This document shows positions 9,213 through 17,871 of a DNA stretch of 64,000 nt, piece after piece. The position numbers and the translations under genes are program-made. Source of the stretch: Sporosarcina sp. D27. Lineage in GTDB: Bacteria; Bacillota; Bacilli; Bacillales_A; Planococcaceae. Below the pieces are notes generated by a model. It was not told the DNA's origin. It did not search any database and saw nothing but the letters and a program-made list of their open reading frames with translations. Numbering within the stretch: the first letter of the stretch is position 1; each line of letters begins with the position of its first letter. The DNA lies in contig NZ_AZUC01000063.1 of assembly GCF_000586555.1 (NCBI RefSeq), forward strand, positions 153,248 through 217,247, written 5' to 3'.

Positions 9213-10490
9213 ATGGAATCCCAATTTGACGAAATGCGTCAGCGACTTCAACACATTGGTAATTTGTCCAATTACATTGAAGAGCTTTTTACCAAACTTC
9301 CAGGTAATTTAATTTCCGAAAAACAACGGAAGAAAATGATGGAAATTATGATGAATGACGATGAACTACAAAATCTGTTGAAAGGACTAAAAAACCCTCG
9401 CCCCCCACGTTTTGTATTAGTCGGTAGGACAGGCGTCGGAAAAAGTAGTCTTATTAACGCACTGAGTGGACGGTATCTAGCTGAAGTGAGTGAAGTGGAG
9501 ATTGGCACAAAAGAAGCAAAGCGCTATGCCTATGAGGCAGATGGACATGTTTACTTTGAAGTGATTGACACTCGTGGTATTGGAGAATCGGAAACATTCG
9601 ATACAAAAGCTGAGGATACATTAAAAGACGTCATACACTCATTCGAGCCGGATGCGGTCCTATTTTTACAAAAAGCGACGGAACGGGCTCATATCGATAA
9701 AGATGTTGCTGTAACGAAAAAAATCATGAAAAAAGCAGCAGAAGGACTTCCACTGATTGCGGTCATTACACAAGTAGATGACTTGAATCCCTCTCGTGTG
9801 AAAGAACCTGAAAACTATCCTGCAGCAAAAACTCAATTGATAACCGAAAAAACCGAGCAGCTAAAACGGATTTTTGAACAGAATGATCTGGTAGCTTCCG
9901 CGTTTCTACCCGTTTCATCCTATATTGAATGGTCTGATGTAGAGGATGACAATCGCTCAATCGAATTTGATGGACGTTATGGAATCGAGGAACTTATCGA
10001 TTTTTTAGAAGACAGCCTGGACATCCGGGCAGCCATACATCTGGGGTTATCGATTCGACTGAACACCATTTCTGAACGAATTGCATTGCGTTTCATAAAA
10101 GTCTTCACTGCGTTAGCTGGAACGGTCGCACTGAGTCCCCTAATTGCAACGGACATTGCTGTTTTGCTTGCGTTACAATCGATTTTGCTCATGATTATTG
10201 CCTATTTGTCGGGTCGCGAACTTGACTTTAAAACTGCCCGCGAAGTTCTCGTATCTCTAGGTGGTATTGGCGCAACAGGTTTTACATTGCGCATGATTGC
10301 CCAACAAGGGAGTAAATTTGCGAATCTCGTCATTCCAGGTGCTGGTTCTGCAATTAGTGCAAGTATCGCAAGCGGAGGTACGTATGCGATCGGAAAAGCC
10401 GCTGTTGCTTACTTTTTGCGTGGAGCTGACGAAAAAGAGTTAAAGGCCATCGTGAAAGATGCACGTCATGAATACGAAGAGGATATATAA
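9213..10490 (+). CDS. membrane-associated GTPase (Era/YcjF-like)
   Basis: A 425-residue protein with a helical N-terminus, a G domain and a hydrophobic C-terminal region. The P-loop GRTGVGKS is at residues 71-78, the switch DTRG at 119-122 and the base-recognition TQVD at 186-189. Hydrophobic helices follow from about residue 300 (ALAGTVALSPLIATDIAVLLAL, LLMIIAYL) and again near 370-405. This matches 50S-binding-like GTPases with DUF697-type tails; role unknown. The ATG at 9213 has GAGAGG upstream, and the longer frame reaching 9024 overlaps the permease promoter and is unlikely. Confidence 0.83.
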   Translation: MESQFDEMRQRLQHIGNLSNYIEELFTKLPGNLISEKQRKKMMEIMMNDDELQNLLKGLKNPRPPRFVLVGRTGVGKSSLINALSGRYLAEVSEVEIGTKEAKRYAYEADGHVYFEVIDTRGIGESETFDTKAEDTLKDVIHSFEPDAVLFLQKATERAHIDKDVAVTKKIMKKAAEGLPLIAVITQVDDLNPSRVKEPENYPAAKTQLITEKTEQLKRIFEQNDLVASAFLPVSSYIEWSDVEDDNRSIEFDGRYGIEELIDFLEDSLDIRAAIHLGLSIRLNTISERIALRFIKVFTALAGTVALSPLIATDIAVLLALQSILLMIIAYLSGRELDFKTAREVLVSLGGIGATGFTLRMIAQQGSKFANLVIPGAGSAISASIASGGTYAIGKAAVAYFLRGADEKELKAIVKDARHEYEEDI

Positions 10491-10519
10491 AAAGGATGAG
10501 CTCAATGCTCATCCTTTTG
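10490..10519. terminator. bidirectional intrinsic terminator
   Basis: Perfect 12-bp stem AAAAGGATGAGC / GCTCATCCTTTT with a 5-nt loop directly after the GTPase stop, shared with the convergent ydaG-like gene. Confidence 0.88.
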
Positions 10520-10523
10520 TTTG

Positions 10524-10937
10524 TTAAAACGTGATTGTTTGAGGTTCTTCACCTTTTTTGTTCATCAATCTAATAGAATCCGGTACTACTTTTAAAATGA
10601 CTAAGTCCGGATCTTCTGGACCAGTGAACCAAGGCTTCATATGTTCGTTCCATACTTTTTCCTTTAGTCGGTCTTCATCGGAAATCGTGACAGTCCCTGC
10701 TACCTCTAAAAAAGCATCCCCATATCCTTCGTCATTGTACCCAAGTAAAATATATGTGTTTGGATTTTTCTTAAGCTCATCCACTTTTTCAGTCTTTTTA
10801 GATGTCGCTGTGTACAGGGTAAAATCCTCATGATAAAACGTCATATATCTGCTAAAAGGCTTATTCGCCTCTACAGTTGACATCGTTCCGATATGACTGT
10901 TGTCCAAAATATTTTGTGCAGTTTCTTTTGCATTCAT
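10524..10937 (-). CDS. ydaG: general stress protein 26-like PNPOx-fold protein
   Basis: A 137-residue protein of the pyridoxamine-phosphate-oxidase-like flavin-binding superfamily, closest by eye to B. subtilis YdaG/GSP26. Blocks seen are ILDNSHIGTMSTVEANKPFSRYMTF, YTATSKKTEKVDELKKNPN and EVAGTVTISDE. It probably binds a flavin or related cofactor; its reaction is not known. AGGAGAGAG precedes the ATG. In B. subtilis the gene belongs to the SigB regulon; I did not find a convincing SigB promoter here. Confidence 0.82.
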   Translation of the reverse strand: MNAKETAQNILDNSHIGTMSTVEANKPFSRYMTFYHEDFTLYTATSKKTEKVDELKKNPNTYILLGYNDEGYGDAFLEVAGTVTISDEDRLKEKVWNEHMKPWFTGPEDPDLVILKVVPDSIRLMNKKGEEPQTITF

Positions 10938-11016
10938 GCGTACTCTCTCCTTTTTGTTCAGTTATCCTTAGTCTTCCTTCATTAGACCAAAACTAAACAT
11001 GGAGCGGTAGCATTTA

Positions 11017-12327
11017 TTATCCTTTAGAAGGCGAAGCAAGAGTGATGACATAACCGATCCCAGCACCAATAATTGCTGGTAAAAGCCAGCCTATTTGTTG
11101 TTCATACAAAGGTAAATGCTGAAGAATGTTCACAACTGGTTCTACAACGATTCCGCCACCTGCAAGACCATCAAAAATACTAACCAGTGCCGTTCCAAAT
11201 AAGGCAAGCATATAAACAATCGGCCTCCTGCCAAAAGCATTATCTACAAAGGATAACAGCATTAAAACGATAGCAAGTGGATAAATCATTAATAGAACCG
11301 GGATCGAAAGAGAAATCAATTGAGTCAACCCTACATTCGCAACCACAGCACTAAAGACTGCAAAAATTACGACAAATGTTTTATACGATAGAGCTGGTAC
11401 TACTTGTGAGAAAAATTGAGCACAAGCAGAAACGAGACCCACTGAAGTGGTCAAGCAAGCAAAAAGAATTGTAATCGCTAAAATAACAGGACCAAATGAG
11501 CCATACAACAGTTCAGATGCAAGTGATAAAACGATGCCCCCGTTTTCTTGAACCCCAATTGCTTCGAGGCTCGTTGCCCCAATGTACCCTAAAGATATGT
11601 ATACAAAGCTTAAGCCGATTGCAGCGACACTTCCAGCTACAATCATGGACTTCATAAGTCCTTTAGAGGTTTTTACACCTTCCGCATGAATGGCAGCCGT
11701 AATGACACTACCAAAAATAAGTGCCGCGATGACATCCATCGTCAAATATCCTTCAACAAAGCTTTTAAAGAATGGATGTGTGCCAAACGTTGCATCTGGA
11801 CGATTAATGGAACCAATCGGATCTACAAAGCTCTTGACGGCAAGGAGTGCAATTACTAAAAACAATATAGGTGTTAAAAACTTACCAATACGGTCTACAA
11901 GTTTTGCGGGGTTTAATGCCAGCCCTATAGTAATTGCAAAAAACAGAATACTAAATACAAGGAGTGGCCATTGCGCAGTAGCTACTTCACCAGACAAAAA
12001 TGGTGAAATACCAATTTCGTACGAAACGGTAGCTGTCCTCGGAATTCCAAAAAAAGGACCTATTGCCAAATACACAATCATAGTGAATATCAAACCAAAA
12101 GTTGGATGAACACGATCTGCGATTGAGCGTAAATCACCACCTGCGTGTGCTATTGCCAAAATCGCTAAAAGCGGTAGGCCAACGCCTGTAATTAAAAAAC
12201 CAAACATTGCTAGCGCCAAATCGCTTCCTGCTAATTGACCTAGTTTTGGTGGAAAAATTATATTCCCAGCACCTAGGAACAACGCAAATAGCATGAGACC
12301 AATAATGAAATTCTTTTTAAACGTCAA
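11017..12327 (-). CDS. brnQ: branched-chain amino acid:cation symporter BrnQ
   Basis: A 436-residue LIVCS-family transporter importing leucine, isoleucine and valine. The N-terminus IIGLMLFALFLGAGNIIFPPKLGQLAG is the family signature, followed by about 12 membrane helices. The start is TTG (12325-12327), supported by GGAGG 10 nt upstream. Members are often CodY- or T-box-controlled; no T-box motif was found in the 200-bp upstream gap. Confidence 0.95.
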   Translation of the reverse strand: MTFKKNFIIGLMLFALFLGAGNIIFPPKLGQLAGSDLALAMFGFLITGVGLPLLAILAIAHAGGDLRSIADRVHPTFGLIFTMIVYLAIGPFFGIPRTATVSYEIGISPFLSGEVATAQWPLLVFSILFFAITIGLALNPAKLVDRIGKFLTPILFLVIALLAVKSFVDPIGSINRPDATFGTHPFFKSFVEGYLTMDVIAALIFGSVITAAIHAEGVKTSKGLMKSMIVAGSVAAIGLSFVYISLGYIGATSLEAIGVQENGGIVLSLASELLYGSFGPVILAITILFACLTTSVGLVSACAQFFSQVVPALSYKTFVVIFAVFSAVVANVGLTQLISLSIPVLLMIYPLAIVLMLLSFVDNAFGRRPIVYMLALFGTALVSIFDGLAGGGIVVEPVVNILQHLPLYEQQIGWLLPAIIGAGIGYVITLASPSKG

Positions 12328-12531
12328 TACTGTTGCACCTCCACAAGAAACTCAACAAAAATAGATTAATCGATCTTTTCTCACTCTAGAGCGTAACAAA
12401 CATTTAGCGAATTAGAAAGGATTTTGTCGAAATATTAATGAATATGGATAAAGTCGGACCAATTAGTTGCCTTCTAGAACCCGGCTGTTTAAAATGCTTT
12501 ATTGGTAAAACTATTACGGAGGTTATTTAAA

Positions 12532-12942
12532 ATGAACAAATTACTACTAGTAGGTGCGTTGTCAATCATGCTAGCGGGTTGTACGAGTAATGAGCCTGCA
12601 CAAGAGCCTGATGCACCTGACGAAAACACAAATTCGTTGGAAGAGAACTCAGTCAACACTGCCCCAGAAGACAATAACGAAGCGGAAGAACAAGCTTCTG
12701 AAACAGATGCAAAGAATAGTGAGCTTGCAACCTACGAAGAGTACAGCAAGATTGCAGAAGTTGCGGATGTTGATGGTCTCAAGGGAATCGTAGAGTCAGA
12801 TAACCCAGGAACACGCGTGATTCTCTTTGAGGATGAAAGTGGCCAAAAAAAGGTGAAAAGCGTCTATGTCAAAAAAGAAAATCGCTTGAAAGTGATTTCT
12901 TTAGACGACGACGGTTTGTTATATAATGACATCCTTAAATAA
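12532..12942 (+). CDS. small acidic lipoprotein
   Basis: A 136-residue exported lipoprotein. The signal peptide MNKLLLVGALSIMLAGC ends in a clear lipobox (LAGC, Cys 17). Next comes a low-complexity, Glu/Asn/Asp-rich linker to about residue 65 and a small C-terminal domain (VDGLKGIVESDNPGTRVILF) that resembles nothing I recognise. CGGAGG sits 9 nt before this ATG; upstream in-frame ATGs lack a site. Role unknown; probably anchored on the outer face of the membrane. Confidence 0.78.
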   Translation: MNKLLLVGALSIMLAGCTSNEPAQEPDAPDENTNSLEENSVNTAPEDNNEAEEQASETDAKNSELATYEEYSKIAEVADVDGLKGIVESDNPGTRVILFEDESGQKKVKSVYVKKENRLKVISLDDDGLLYNDILK

Positions 12943-12950
12943 CACAAAGG

Positions 12951-12988
12951 AAAGCCCATTCGCTCTTAATAGCGAATGGGCTTTTTAG
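12951..12988. terminator. bidirectional intrinsic terminator
   Basis: Perfect 14-bp stem AAAGCCCATTCGCT / AGCGAATGGGCTTT with a 6-nt loop and flanking A and T runs, between the lipoprotein gene and the convergent peptidase gene. Confidence 0.9.
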
Positions 12989-12992
12989 CATC

Positions 12993-14546
12993 TTATTTCA
13001 AATACCGTCGAGCTCCTGAGAATTCGGTGCGATATGGCTCTGCATCTATCGATATGATTTCGACTGTTTTCTTCGGATTTGGTGAATGAATCATTTTACC
13101 ATTTCCGATATACATTCCGACATGATGTACGGACCCTTTACCTTTATTGTAAGCAAAGAACAATAGATCACCTGGTTGAAGTTGACTCTTCTTCACAGCT
13201 GTTCCATGTGTAGCTTGAACACTCGCATCTCTAGGAATATCGATGCCATGCTGTCTATAGACTGAGTACGTGAACCCTGAACAATCCAGACCAAACCCTG
13301 AAGTACCAGCCCATAAGTATGGTAGTCCGTTAAATTTTTTCGCAGTTGTTACTATATCCTGTGATGTTGGTGCAGGAAGTTTACTACCTTTTAGAAGCAC
13401 ATTTACATCTTGTTTACGTACATATTTGGCCTCATCTGTTGCCGTCTGAACTTTTACCCAATCCCCTTTTTCTTCGAGAACTGGAAGAATCGTGTTAAAA
13501 CTGATTTCCATGAACGGTCTAGCAGTGGTTTCATCGTGATATAAATTTGCAATCGGTGCTTTCACCATAGCAGTTGCACACTGTCCATAATCCGCATATG
13601 ACTCTTTTATGTGAGACACAGGAACCCATCCTGGATAGCCGGCTTTGTTTTTAGGAGAAAACTGATCTTTTACAGCTATTTGCATCCATTTTCCTGAAGT
13701 CTTAAGTACAACTACCTCTTGTCCGTAAAGAGCTTGTGTTTCTGTTTTACCGACTAACCATTGTTTCTGTGGGATCGTCATCGTTTTCGTCCATTTTCGA
13801 ATATCCGTTGGTGCAGAAACAGCTGGTCTGTCAATGAGTCTAGCTTCATTAGGTGCTTTCCATAGAGTCGTAACCGCCACATTTACATGATATGTCTTTT
13901 TCGCCACGGGGTTAAAACACGTTAATGCTTCTTGAAATTCCGGATTCAATATTCGCGCAAGGAAAATTCCGAAATGGGCACGTGTTAATGTCATCGTAGG
14001 TTTGAATGTATGATCCGGATAACCGAATGTGATGTTGTTGGCAAATAGAACACTGATTGATGGTGCAGCAAAGCTCTTTACATTCACATCTACAAACTGA
14101 AACTTCTTTGAGCTGTTAGGCTGTTGTAGATCGAAAGCACGCACAAGTATTGCTGCCATTTCAGCACGTGTTAACAAAGCATTTGGATTGAATTCCTTTT
14201 GCAAATTCCCAACCATAATGTTTTCGTCTACAACGGTTGCAATGATGTCATAACCAGCAGATCCTCTTTTTACATCTATTATCTGTGGGTCAGGACGATT
14301 TGTTGTGTCGAGTTTCAGAGCACGAACGAGCATTTCAGAAGCTTCTAATCTTGTAATGGATTGGTTGATGCCATAAGCAACAGAAGGACCTGTAGTGACA
14401 ATATCTTGTTCAGCTAAAAATTCAAGTTCAGCTTTTGCTGCATATTGATCACCGACGTCACTGAACACCTTCCCTGCCGATGCTGGATTGGCAATTGAAA
14501 ATATGAGTGCAACGATAAGAAATGGGACTAGGATTTTCTTGATCAT
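12993..14546 (-). CDS. secreted SLH-SH3-NlpC/P60 cell wall endopeptidase
   Basis: A 517-residue exported wall hydrolase. The signal peptide (about residues 1-24) ends ANPASA. Three S-layer homology repeats follow (about 26-75, 88-135, 148-195), marked by TRLEASEMLVRA, TRAEMAAILVRA and TRAHFGIFLARI. Bacterial SH3 regions span roughly 215-390 and a C-terminal NlpC/P60 domain about 395-515. Catalytic Cys is in LDCSGF, the two His in HHVGMYIG and MIHSP. It resembles YkfC-type gamma-D-glutamyl-diamino-acid endopeptidases. The SLH units should tether it to pyruvylated wall polymer. The ATG at 14546 follows GGAGG by 6 nt. Confidence 0.92.
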   Translation of the reverse strand: MIKKILVPFLIVALIFSIANPASAGKVFSDVGDQYAAKAELEFLAEQDIVTTGPSVAYGINQSITRLEASEMLVRALKLDTTNRPDPQIIDVKRGSAGYDIIATVVDENIMVGNLQKEFNPNALLTRAEMAAILVRAFDLQQPNSSKKFQFVDVNVKSFAAPSISVLFANNITFGYPDHTFKPTMTLTRAHFGIFLARILNPEFQEALTCFNPVAKKTYHVNVAVTTLWKAPNEARLIDRPAVSAPTDIRKWTKTMTIPQKQWLVGKTETQALYGQEVVVLKTSGKWMQIAVKDQFSPKNKAGYPGWVPVSHIKESYADYGQCATAMVKAPIANLYHDETTARPFMEISFNTILPVLEEKGDWVKVQTATDEAKYVRKQDVNVLLKGSKLPAPTSQDIVTTAKKFNGLPYLWAGTSGFGLDCSGFTYSVYRQHGIDIPRDASVQATHGTAVKKSQLQPGDLLFFAYNKGKGSVHHVGMYIGNGKMIHSPNPKKTVEIISIDAEPYRTEFSGARRYLK

Positions 14547-14636
14547 TAGAAGCCTCCTGATAGGTTTTATACCTATACCGTACACGAACGAGAGGCTTCT
14601 GTATAGACATTTTTCAGAAAATAATCATTTCATTTT

Positions 14637-15044
14637 TCACTCTAAAATGGCAAGGAGACGATCCACTTCTCTTACTCCGATTTCCTGCCATCTTGATTTA
14701 TCTGGAATTCTTCCGTCCTTATCAAGAGGCTCCTGAAATTGGTTAAATGTGGATGTCAAAAGAGAATTTTCTTCAGAGTCAAATCCGACATTGATGACAT
14801 GCTTAATAATATAGGGTGTTTTAAATTGGATGGATGCATTATCTTGATCCAACATGCCGGCAATGACGTCAAACGGTGCACGGATATAAATGGTCTCCCC
14901 TTCTTCCCGGTTCAAAATCCTGTCAAAATATCCGGTGTGGTAATCCCAGTTCCCTCCGAGATGGTATCCGGATTCTTCGAGTCGGTTTTGCATGATACCA
15001 AATTGTGTTTTTCTACCTTCAAGCCCTGTCTTTAAACGTATCAT
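14637..15044 (-). CDS. yugN: YugN-like family protein
   Basis: A 135-residue soluble protein with the YugN pattern: an early ESGYHLGGNWDYHTGYFDRIL, a middle YIRAPFDVIAGMLDQDNASI and a C-terminal DKSRWQEIGVREVDRLL. The function of the family is unknown. Start is the ATG at 15044, 8 nt after AAGGAG. It lies between the SLH peptidase and fabI as a single gene. Confidence 0.83.
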   Translation of the reverse strand: MIRLKTGLEGRKTQFGIMQNRLEESGYHLGGNWDYHTGYFDRILNREEGETIYIRAPFDVIAGMLDQDNASIQFKTPYIIKHVINVGFDSEENSLLTSTFNQFQEPLDKDGRIPDKSRWQEIGVREVDRLLAILE

Positions 15045-15131
15045 AATGAGCACTCCTTTTTTCGCAAGTTACTCTTAGTGTCACCTTCTAAATTCGTTTC
15101 ATACTCACGATGGAACTGTAAAAAGAAACTG

Positions 15132-15161
15132 TGCTATAATTATTTTGTGACCAGGTATTGA
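15132..15161 (+). promoter_or_regulatory. fabI promoter with possible FapR operator
   Basis: An extended -10, TGCTATAAT (15132-15140), precedes fabI by about 80 nt. Immediately downstream TTGTGACCAGGTATTGA (15145-15161) reads on the other strand as a 17-mer agreeing at about 12 positions with the FapR consensus as I recall it (TTAGTACCTGGTACTAA). Overlap with the transcription start is the usual geometry for FapR repression of fatty acid genes. The operator call is tentative. Confidence 0.4.
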
Positions 15162-15216
15162 TACTGACTGCTAACTAAAAAATATAATAGAACGATTTCA
15201 AGGGGGCCACTGAATC

Positions 15217-15996
15217 ATGGAAGATTTGTTGAAACTTAAAGGGAAAAATATTGTCGTTATGGGTGTTGCGAACGAGCGCAGCCTTGCTTGGGGAATCGCG
15301 AAAACACTTTTTGATGTAGGTGCAAATGTCATTTTCACTTATCGTAAAGAGCGTTCTCTTGCGAAGCTTGAAAAGGCACTTGAGAAGAATGAATTGACGG
15401 CTCGTTTAGTTGCAGAGTGTGATGTGAACGAGGATGAGAGCATTCGCGCTGCGTTTGAAAAGATTGGTACAGAAGTTGGCGTCATTCATGGTGTCGTTCA
15501 CTCTGTTGCATTTGCACACGCTGAAGATTTGCATAATGATTTTGTAGAAACTTCACGTGATGGTTATGCATTTGCTCAAGATACGAGTGCTTATTCATTA
15601 GTTGCGACTGCTCGTGAAGCGCGTCGCTATATGACTGAGGGTGGATCAATTATTACAATGAGCTATCTTGGAGCTGAAAGAGTTCTGGATGGTTATAATG
15701 TGATGGGTGTTGCAAAAGCGGCGCTTGAGTCATCTATGCGTTATTTAGCACACGATCTTGGAAAAGAGAACATTCGTGTGAATGCGGTGTCGGCTGGAGC
15801 GGTTCGTACGTTGTCTGCAAAAGGTGTTCCTTCGTTTAATACAATTCTTCACGAGATTGAAGAAAAGGCGCCGTTACGTAGAAACATTACGTTGGAAGAA
15901 GTGGCGAAGATGAGCATGGTGATGTTGAGTGATTTGTCTAGTGGTGTGACTGGCGAAGTGGTTTATGTGGATGCTGGTTATAACATTATGGGGTAA
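15217..15996 (+). CDS. fabI: enoyl-ACP reductase (NADH), FabI
   Basis: A 259-residue SDR-fold enzyme that reduces the enoyl-ACP double bond in the last step of each fatty acid elongation round. The FabI-specific N-terminus GKNIVVMGVANERSLAWGIAK and the catalytic YxxxxxxK arrangement (Tyr of DGYNVMGVAKAALE with its Lys) are present. The IRVNAVSAGAVRTLSAKG loop, the triclosan-binding region in homologues, is intact. AAGGGGG precedes the ATG. The last third uses almost only G- and T-ending codons, unlike the first third (see findings). Confidence 0.97.
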   Translation: MEDLLKLKGKNIVVMGVANERSLAWGIAKTLFDVGANVIFTYRKERSLAKLEKALEKNELTARLVAECDVNEDESIRAAFEKIGTEVGVIHGVVHSVAFAHAEDLHNDFVETSRDGYAFAQDTSAYSLVATAREARRYMTEGGSIITMSYLGAERVLDGYNVMGVAKAALESSMRYLAHDLGKENIRVNAVSAGAVRTLSAKGVPSFNTILHEIEEKAPLRRNITLEEVAKMSMVMLSDLSSGVTGEVVYVDAGYNIMG

Positions 15997-16005
15997 TTTA
16001 GAGAT

Positions 16006-16054
16006 TAAAAAGGCTGTTCAGATGTCAGTTTTACTGATTTCTGGACAGCCTTTT
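16006..16054 (+). terminator. fabI terminator
   Basis: Stem AAAAAGGCTGT-CAGA with TCTG-ACAGCCTTTTT around an inner TCAGT/ACTGA hairpin, ending in a T run. Confidence 0.85.
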
Positions 16055-16082
16055 TGTTAAGCAAATTGATAGTAGACGGTGT

Positions 16083-16207
16083 TGATTTACTCTACAGACG
16101 GACGCTTTCCGAGGGGCTTGATCTCAGCCGCTTCCTTCGCTTTGCTCAGTCCAGGGTCTTCGATCTTCGCTGATCCCTCCGGAGTCGCCGTCTTTCGCTT
16201 CAATCAA
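16083..16207. repeat. palindromic intergenic repeat, copy 1
   Basis: About 125 bp bounded by complementary ends, containing GGACGCTTTCCGAGGGGC and CTTCGCTGATCCCTCCGG. It shares these blocks with a copy at 48229-48352 and, in the opposite orientation and more diverged, with copies at 39778 and 39956. No open frame or transposase is associated; it is probably a non-autonomous palindromic element. Confidence 0.8.
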
Positions 16208-16265
16208 CGGGAATTTATAAGATTCTTCATATTCACTGCTACTTTTAAAAAACCATAAAATAATC

Positions 16266-17591
16266 TCACTTGCCTACTTTCATAAACTTCTTTGTGCCTT
16301 TGTTTAGGATTTCGTCGTAGTCGATGTAGGCGAAGATGTCTTCGTCTAGGGAGTTGCTGAAATTTTTTAGTTCTGCGATTGTTAGTTCTTCGATGCCTTT
16401 TTTCTGTTGTTCGCAATAGATGATGAGGCGGCCGACGATGCTGTGGGCGTCTCGGAATGGTGTGCCTTTGCTGACGAGGTAGTCGGCGACTTCTGTTGCG
16501 TTCAGGAATCCGGCTTTGACGGCGTTGCGCATTTGGTCGGCGTTGACTTGCATTGTGTCGATCATGCTGGACATGATGTCGATGCAATCGATAACGGTGT
16601 CCACTGCGTCAAAGAATTGTTCTTTGTCTTCTTGCATGTCTTTGTTGTATGCGAGTGGCAGTCCTTTTAGCGTTGTTAATAACGCGAATAGTGAGCCGTA
16701 GACGCGACCAGTTTTTCCTCGGATTAGTTCGGCAGCATCCGGATTTTTCTTCTGAGGCATGATGCTGCTGCCTGTTGAAAACGCATCGGACATCGTGACA
16801 AACTTAAATTCTTGGCTACTCCAAAGTATCAGCTCTTCACTTAAGCGGCTTAAGTGCATCATTATGATGGAGAAATCGGACATCAGTTCCAATAGATAGT
16901 CTCTGTCGCTTACACCGTCGATATAATTTTCAACTGGCTTTGCAAAGTGTAAGAGTGCTGTTGTTACATCACGGTCAATTTCATGTGTGGTTCCTGCCAA
17001 CGCACCACAACCTAGTGGGTTTTCATCCATAAGTTCCGCAGCGTTTTCGATTCGTTTCTTATCACGTGAAAACATTTGGACATATGCACCAACGTGATGG
17101 CTGAACGTGATGACTTGTGCTCGCTGGAGATGTGTATATCCAGGCATAATGACATCATTTGCTTGTCCTTTTGCAGTTAAGGAATCCATCAGGTTTTGCA
17201 GCAGACCTGAGACTTCTTTCGCTTTAGCTTTTGCATACAGTCTCATATCGACTGCGACTTGGTCATTTCGGCTACGTGCGGTATGCAGTTTTTTCCCTGT
17301 TTCTCCGATTCGCTCTGTCAGTTGGACTTCGACGAACGAATGCACGTCTTCATAATCCCCTTCTACTAATAACTTTCCAGAAGAAATATCATTTTGAATC
17401 TCTTCTAATCCATTGAGGAGCAGTTCTCCCTCTTCAGGTGTCAACAAATCACAGTGGACAAGCATAGCCACATGGGCCAGACTCCCAGCGATATCCTGTT
17501 CAATTAATCGGTTGTCTACAGGCAAAGACGTATTAAATTGTTCCATGCGCTCATGTTCTTTAGAAGAAAATCTTCCACCCCAAAGTTTCAT
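16266..17591 (-). CDS. argH: argininosuccinate lyase
   Basis: A 441-residue fumarase/aspartase-superfamily enzyme that splits argininosuccinate to arginine and fumarate, the last step of arginine synthesis. The signature GSSIMPQKKNPDAAEL holds the catalytic serine loop, and HTARSRNDQVAVDMRLY and TPGYTHLQRAQ-like MPGYTHLQRAQ blocks are intact. It has no argG neighbour, which is unusual for Bacillales. Two ARG boxes lie upstream. The 3' half is strongly C/A-ending in its coding strand while the 5' half is ordinary (see findings). Confidence 0.97.
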   Translation of the reverse strand: MKLWGGRFSSKEHERMEQFNTSLPVDNRLIEQDIAGSLAHVAMLVHCDLLTPEEGELLLNGLEEIQNDISSGKLLVEGDYEDVHSFVEVQLTERIGETGKKLHTARSRNDQVAVDMRLYAKAKAKEVSGLLQNLMDSLTAKGQANDVIMPGYTHLQRAQVITFSHHVGAYVQMFSRDKKRIENAAELMDENPLGCGALAGTTHEIDRDVTTALLHFAKPVENYIDGVSDRDYLLELMSDFSIIMMHLSRLSEELILWSSQEFKFVTMSDAFSTGSSIMPQKKNPDAAELIRGKTGRVYGSLFALLTTLKGLPLAYNKDMQEDKEQFFDAVDTVIDCIDIMSSMIDTMQVNADQMRNAVKAGFLNATEVADYLVSKGTPFRDAHSIVGRLIIYCEQQKKGIEELTIAELKNFSNSLDEDIFAYIDYDEILNKGTKKFMKVGK

Positions 17592-17612
17592 ATAGATCAG
17601 CCTCCGTCAGTA

Positions 17613-17646
17613 TGTATAATTATTACATTAGATGAATTATAATTCA
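17613..17646 (-). promoter_or_regulatory. tandem ARG boxes (ArgR/AhrC operator) upstream of argH
   Basis: Two palindromic boxes: TGTATAATTATTACA (17613-17627) and the perfect 14-bp palindrome TGAATTATAATTCA (17633-17646), the TGAAT...ATTCA form bound by arginine repressors. They lie 22-55 bp before the argH start, the expected place for arginine-dependent repression. Confidence 0.75.
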
Positions 17647-17687
17647 TAACTATCCTTTTTGCAATCTTCTCTACCCAGCTTCTCAGC

Positions 17688-17716
17688 TTGTATTGTGTTT
17701 GTCAAAGAGGTATACT
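17688..17716 (+). promoter_or_regulatory. SigA-type promoter for the CDF leader
   Basis: TTGTAT (17688-17693), 17-nt spacer, TATACT (17711-17716). Transcription should start near 17723, giving a leader of about 150 nt before the CDF gene. Confidence 0.65.
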
Positions 17717-17752
17717 TATTGGTACGCAACTAATGTGAAGCGAGTGATAACT

Positions 17753-17869
17753 ATGTATACTATGCTGATTAATGACCAATCCTATAAATTTTCTATCCAA
17801 ACCCCTGACAAAAATACGTCAGGGGTTTTTGTTTCCCCTCTGCAACTTTATAAATTGGAGGTTATCTGA
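17753..17869 (+). CDS. possible 38-aa leader ORF before the CDF transporter
   Basis: An ATG-started frame of 38 codons (MYTMLINDQSYKF...) that reads straight through the hairpin at 17802-17825 and stops (TGA) 2 nt before the CDF ATG. Its ribosome site is weak (GAAGCGAG). The placement suggests a regulatory leader or translational coupling rather than a stable protein, but the frame could also be chance. Confidence 0.35.
   Translation: MYTMLINDQSYKFSIQTPDKNTSGVFVSPLQLYKLEVI
17802..17832 (+). terminator. attenuator-like hairpin in the CDF leader
   Basis: Stem CCCCTGAC (17802-17809) / GTCAGGGG (17818-17825) followed by TTTTTGTTT. It is oriented with the CDF gene and sits between its promoter and its ribosome site, so read-through must be controlled or partial. 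Confidence 0.75.
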
Positions 17870-17871
17870 TT

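Noticed and set aside
10938..11016. SigB promoter before the ydaG-like gene
   Set aside because: GTTT-like and GG-AT-like words exist but spacing does not fit the GTTTAA-N12-14-GGGTAT pattern.
12328..12531. T-box or other riboswitch upstream of brnQ
   Set aside because: No GGTGG-ACCGCG motif or terminator/antiterminator pair was found.
16204..16587. Minus-strand frame rich in Arg, His and Gln
   Set aside because: It overlaps the 3' half of argH in another frame; the odd composition comes from the C/A-rich coding strand there, not from a real basic protein.
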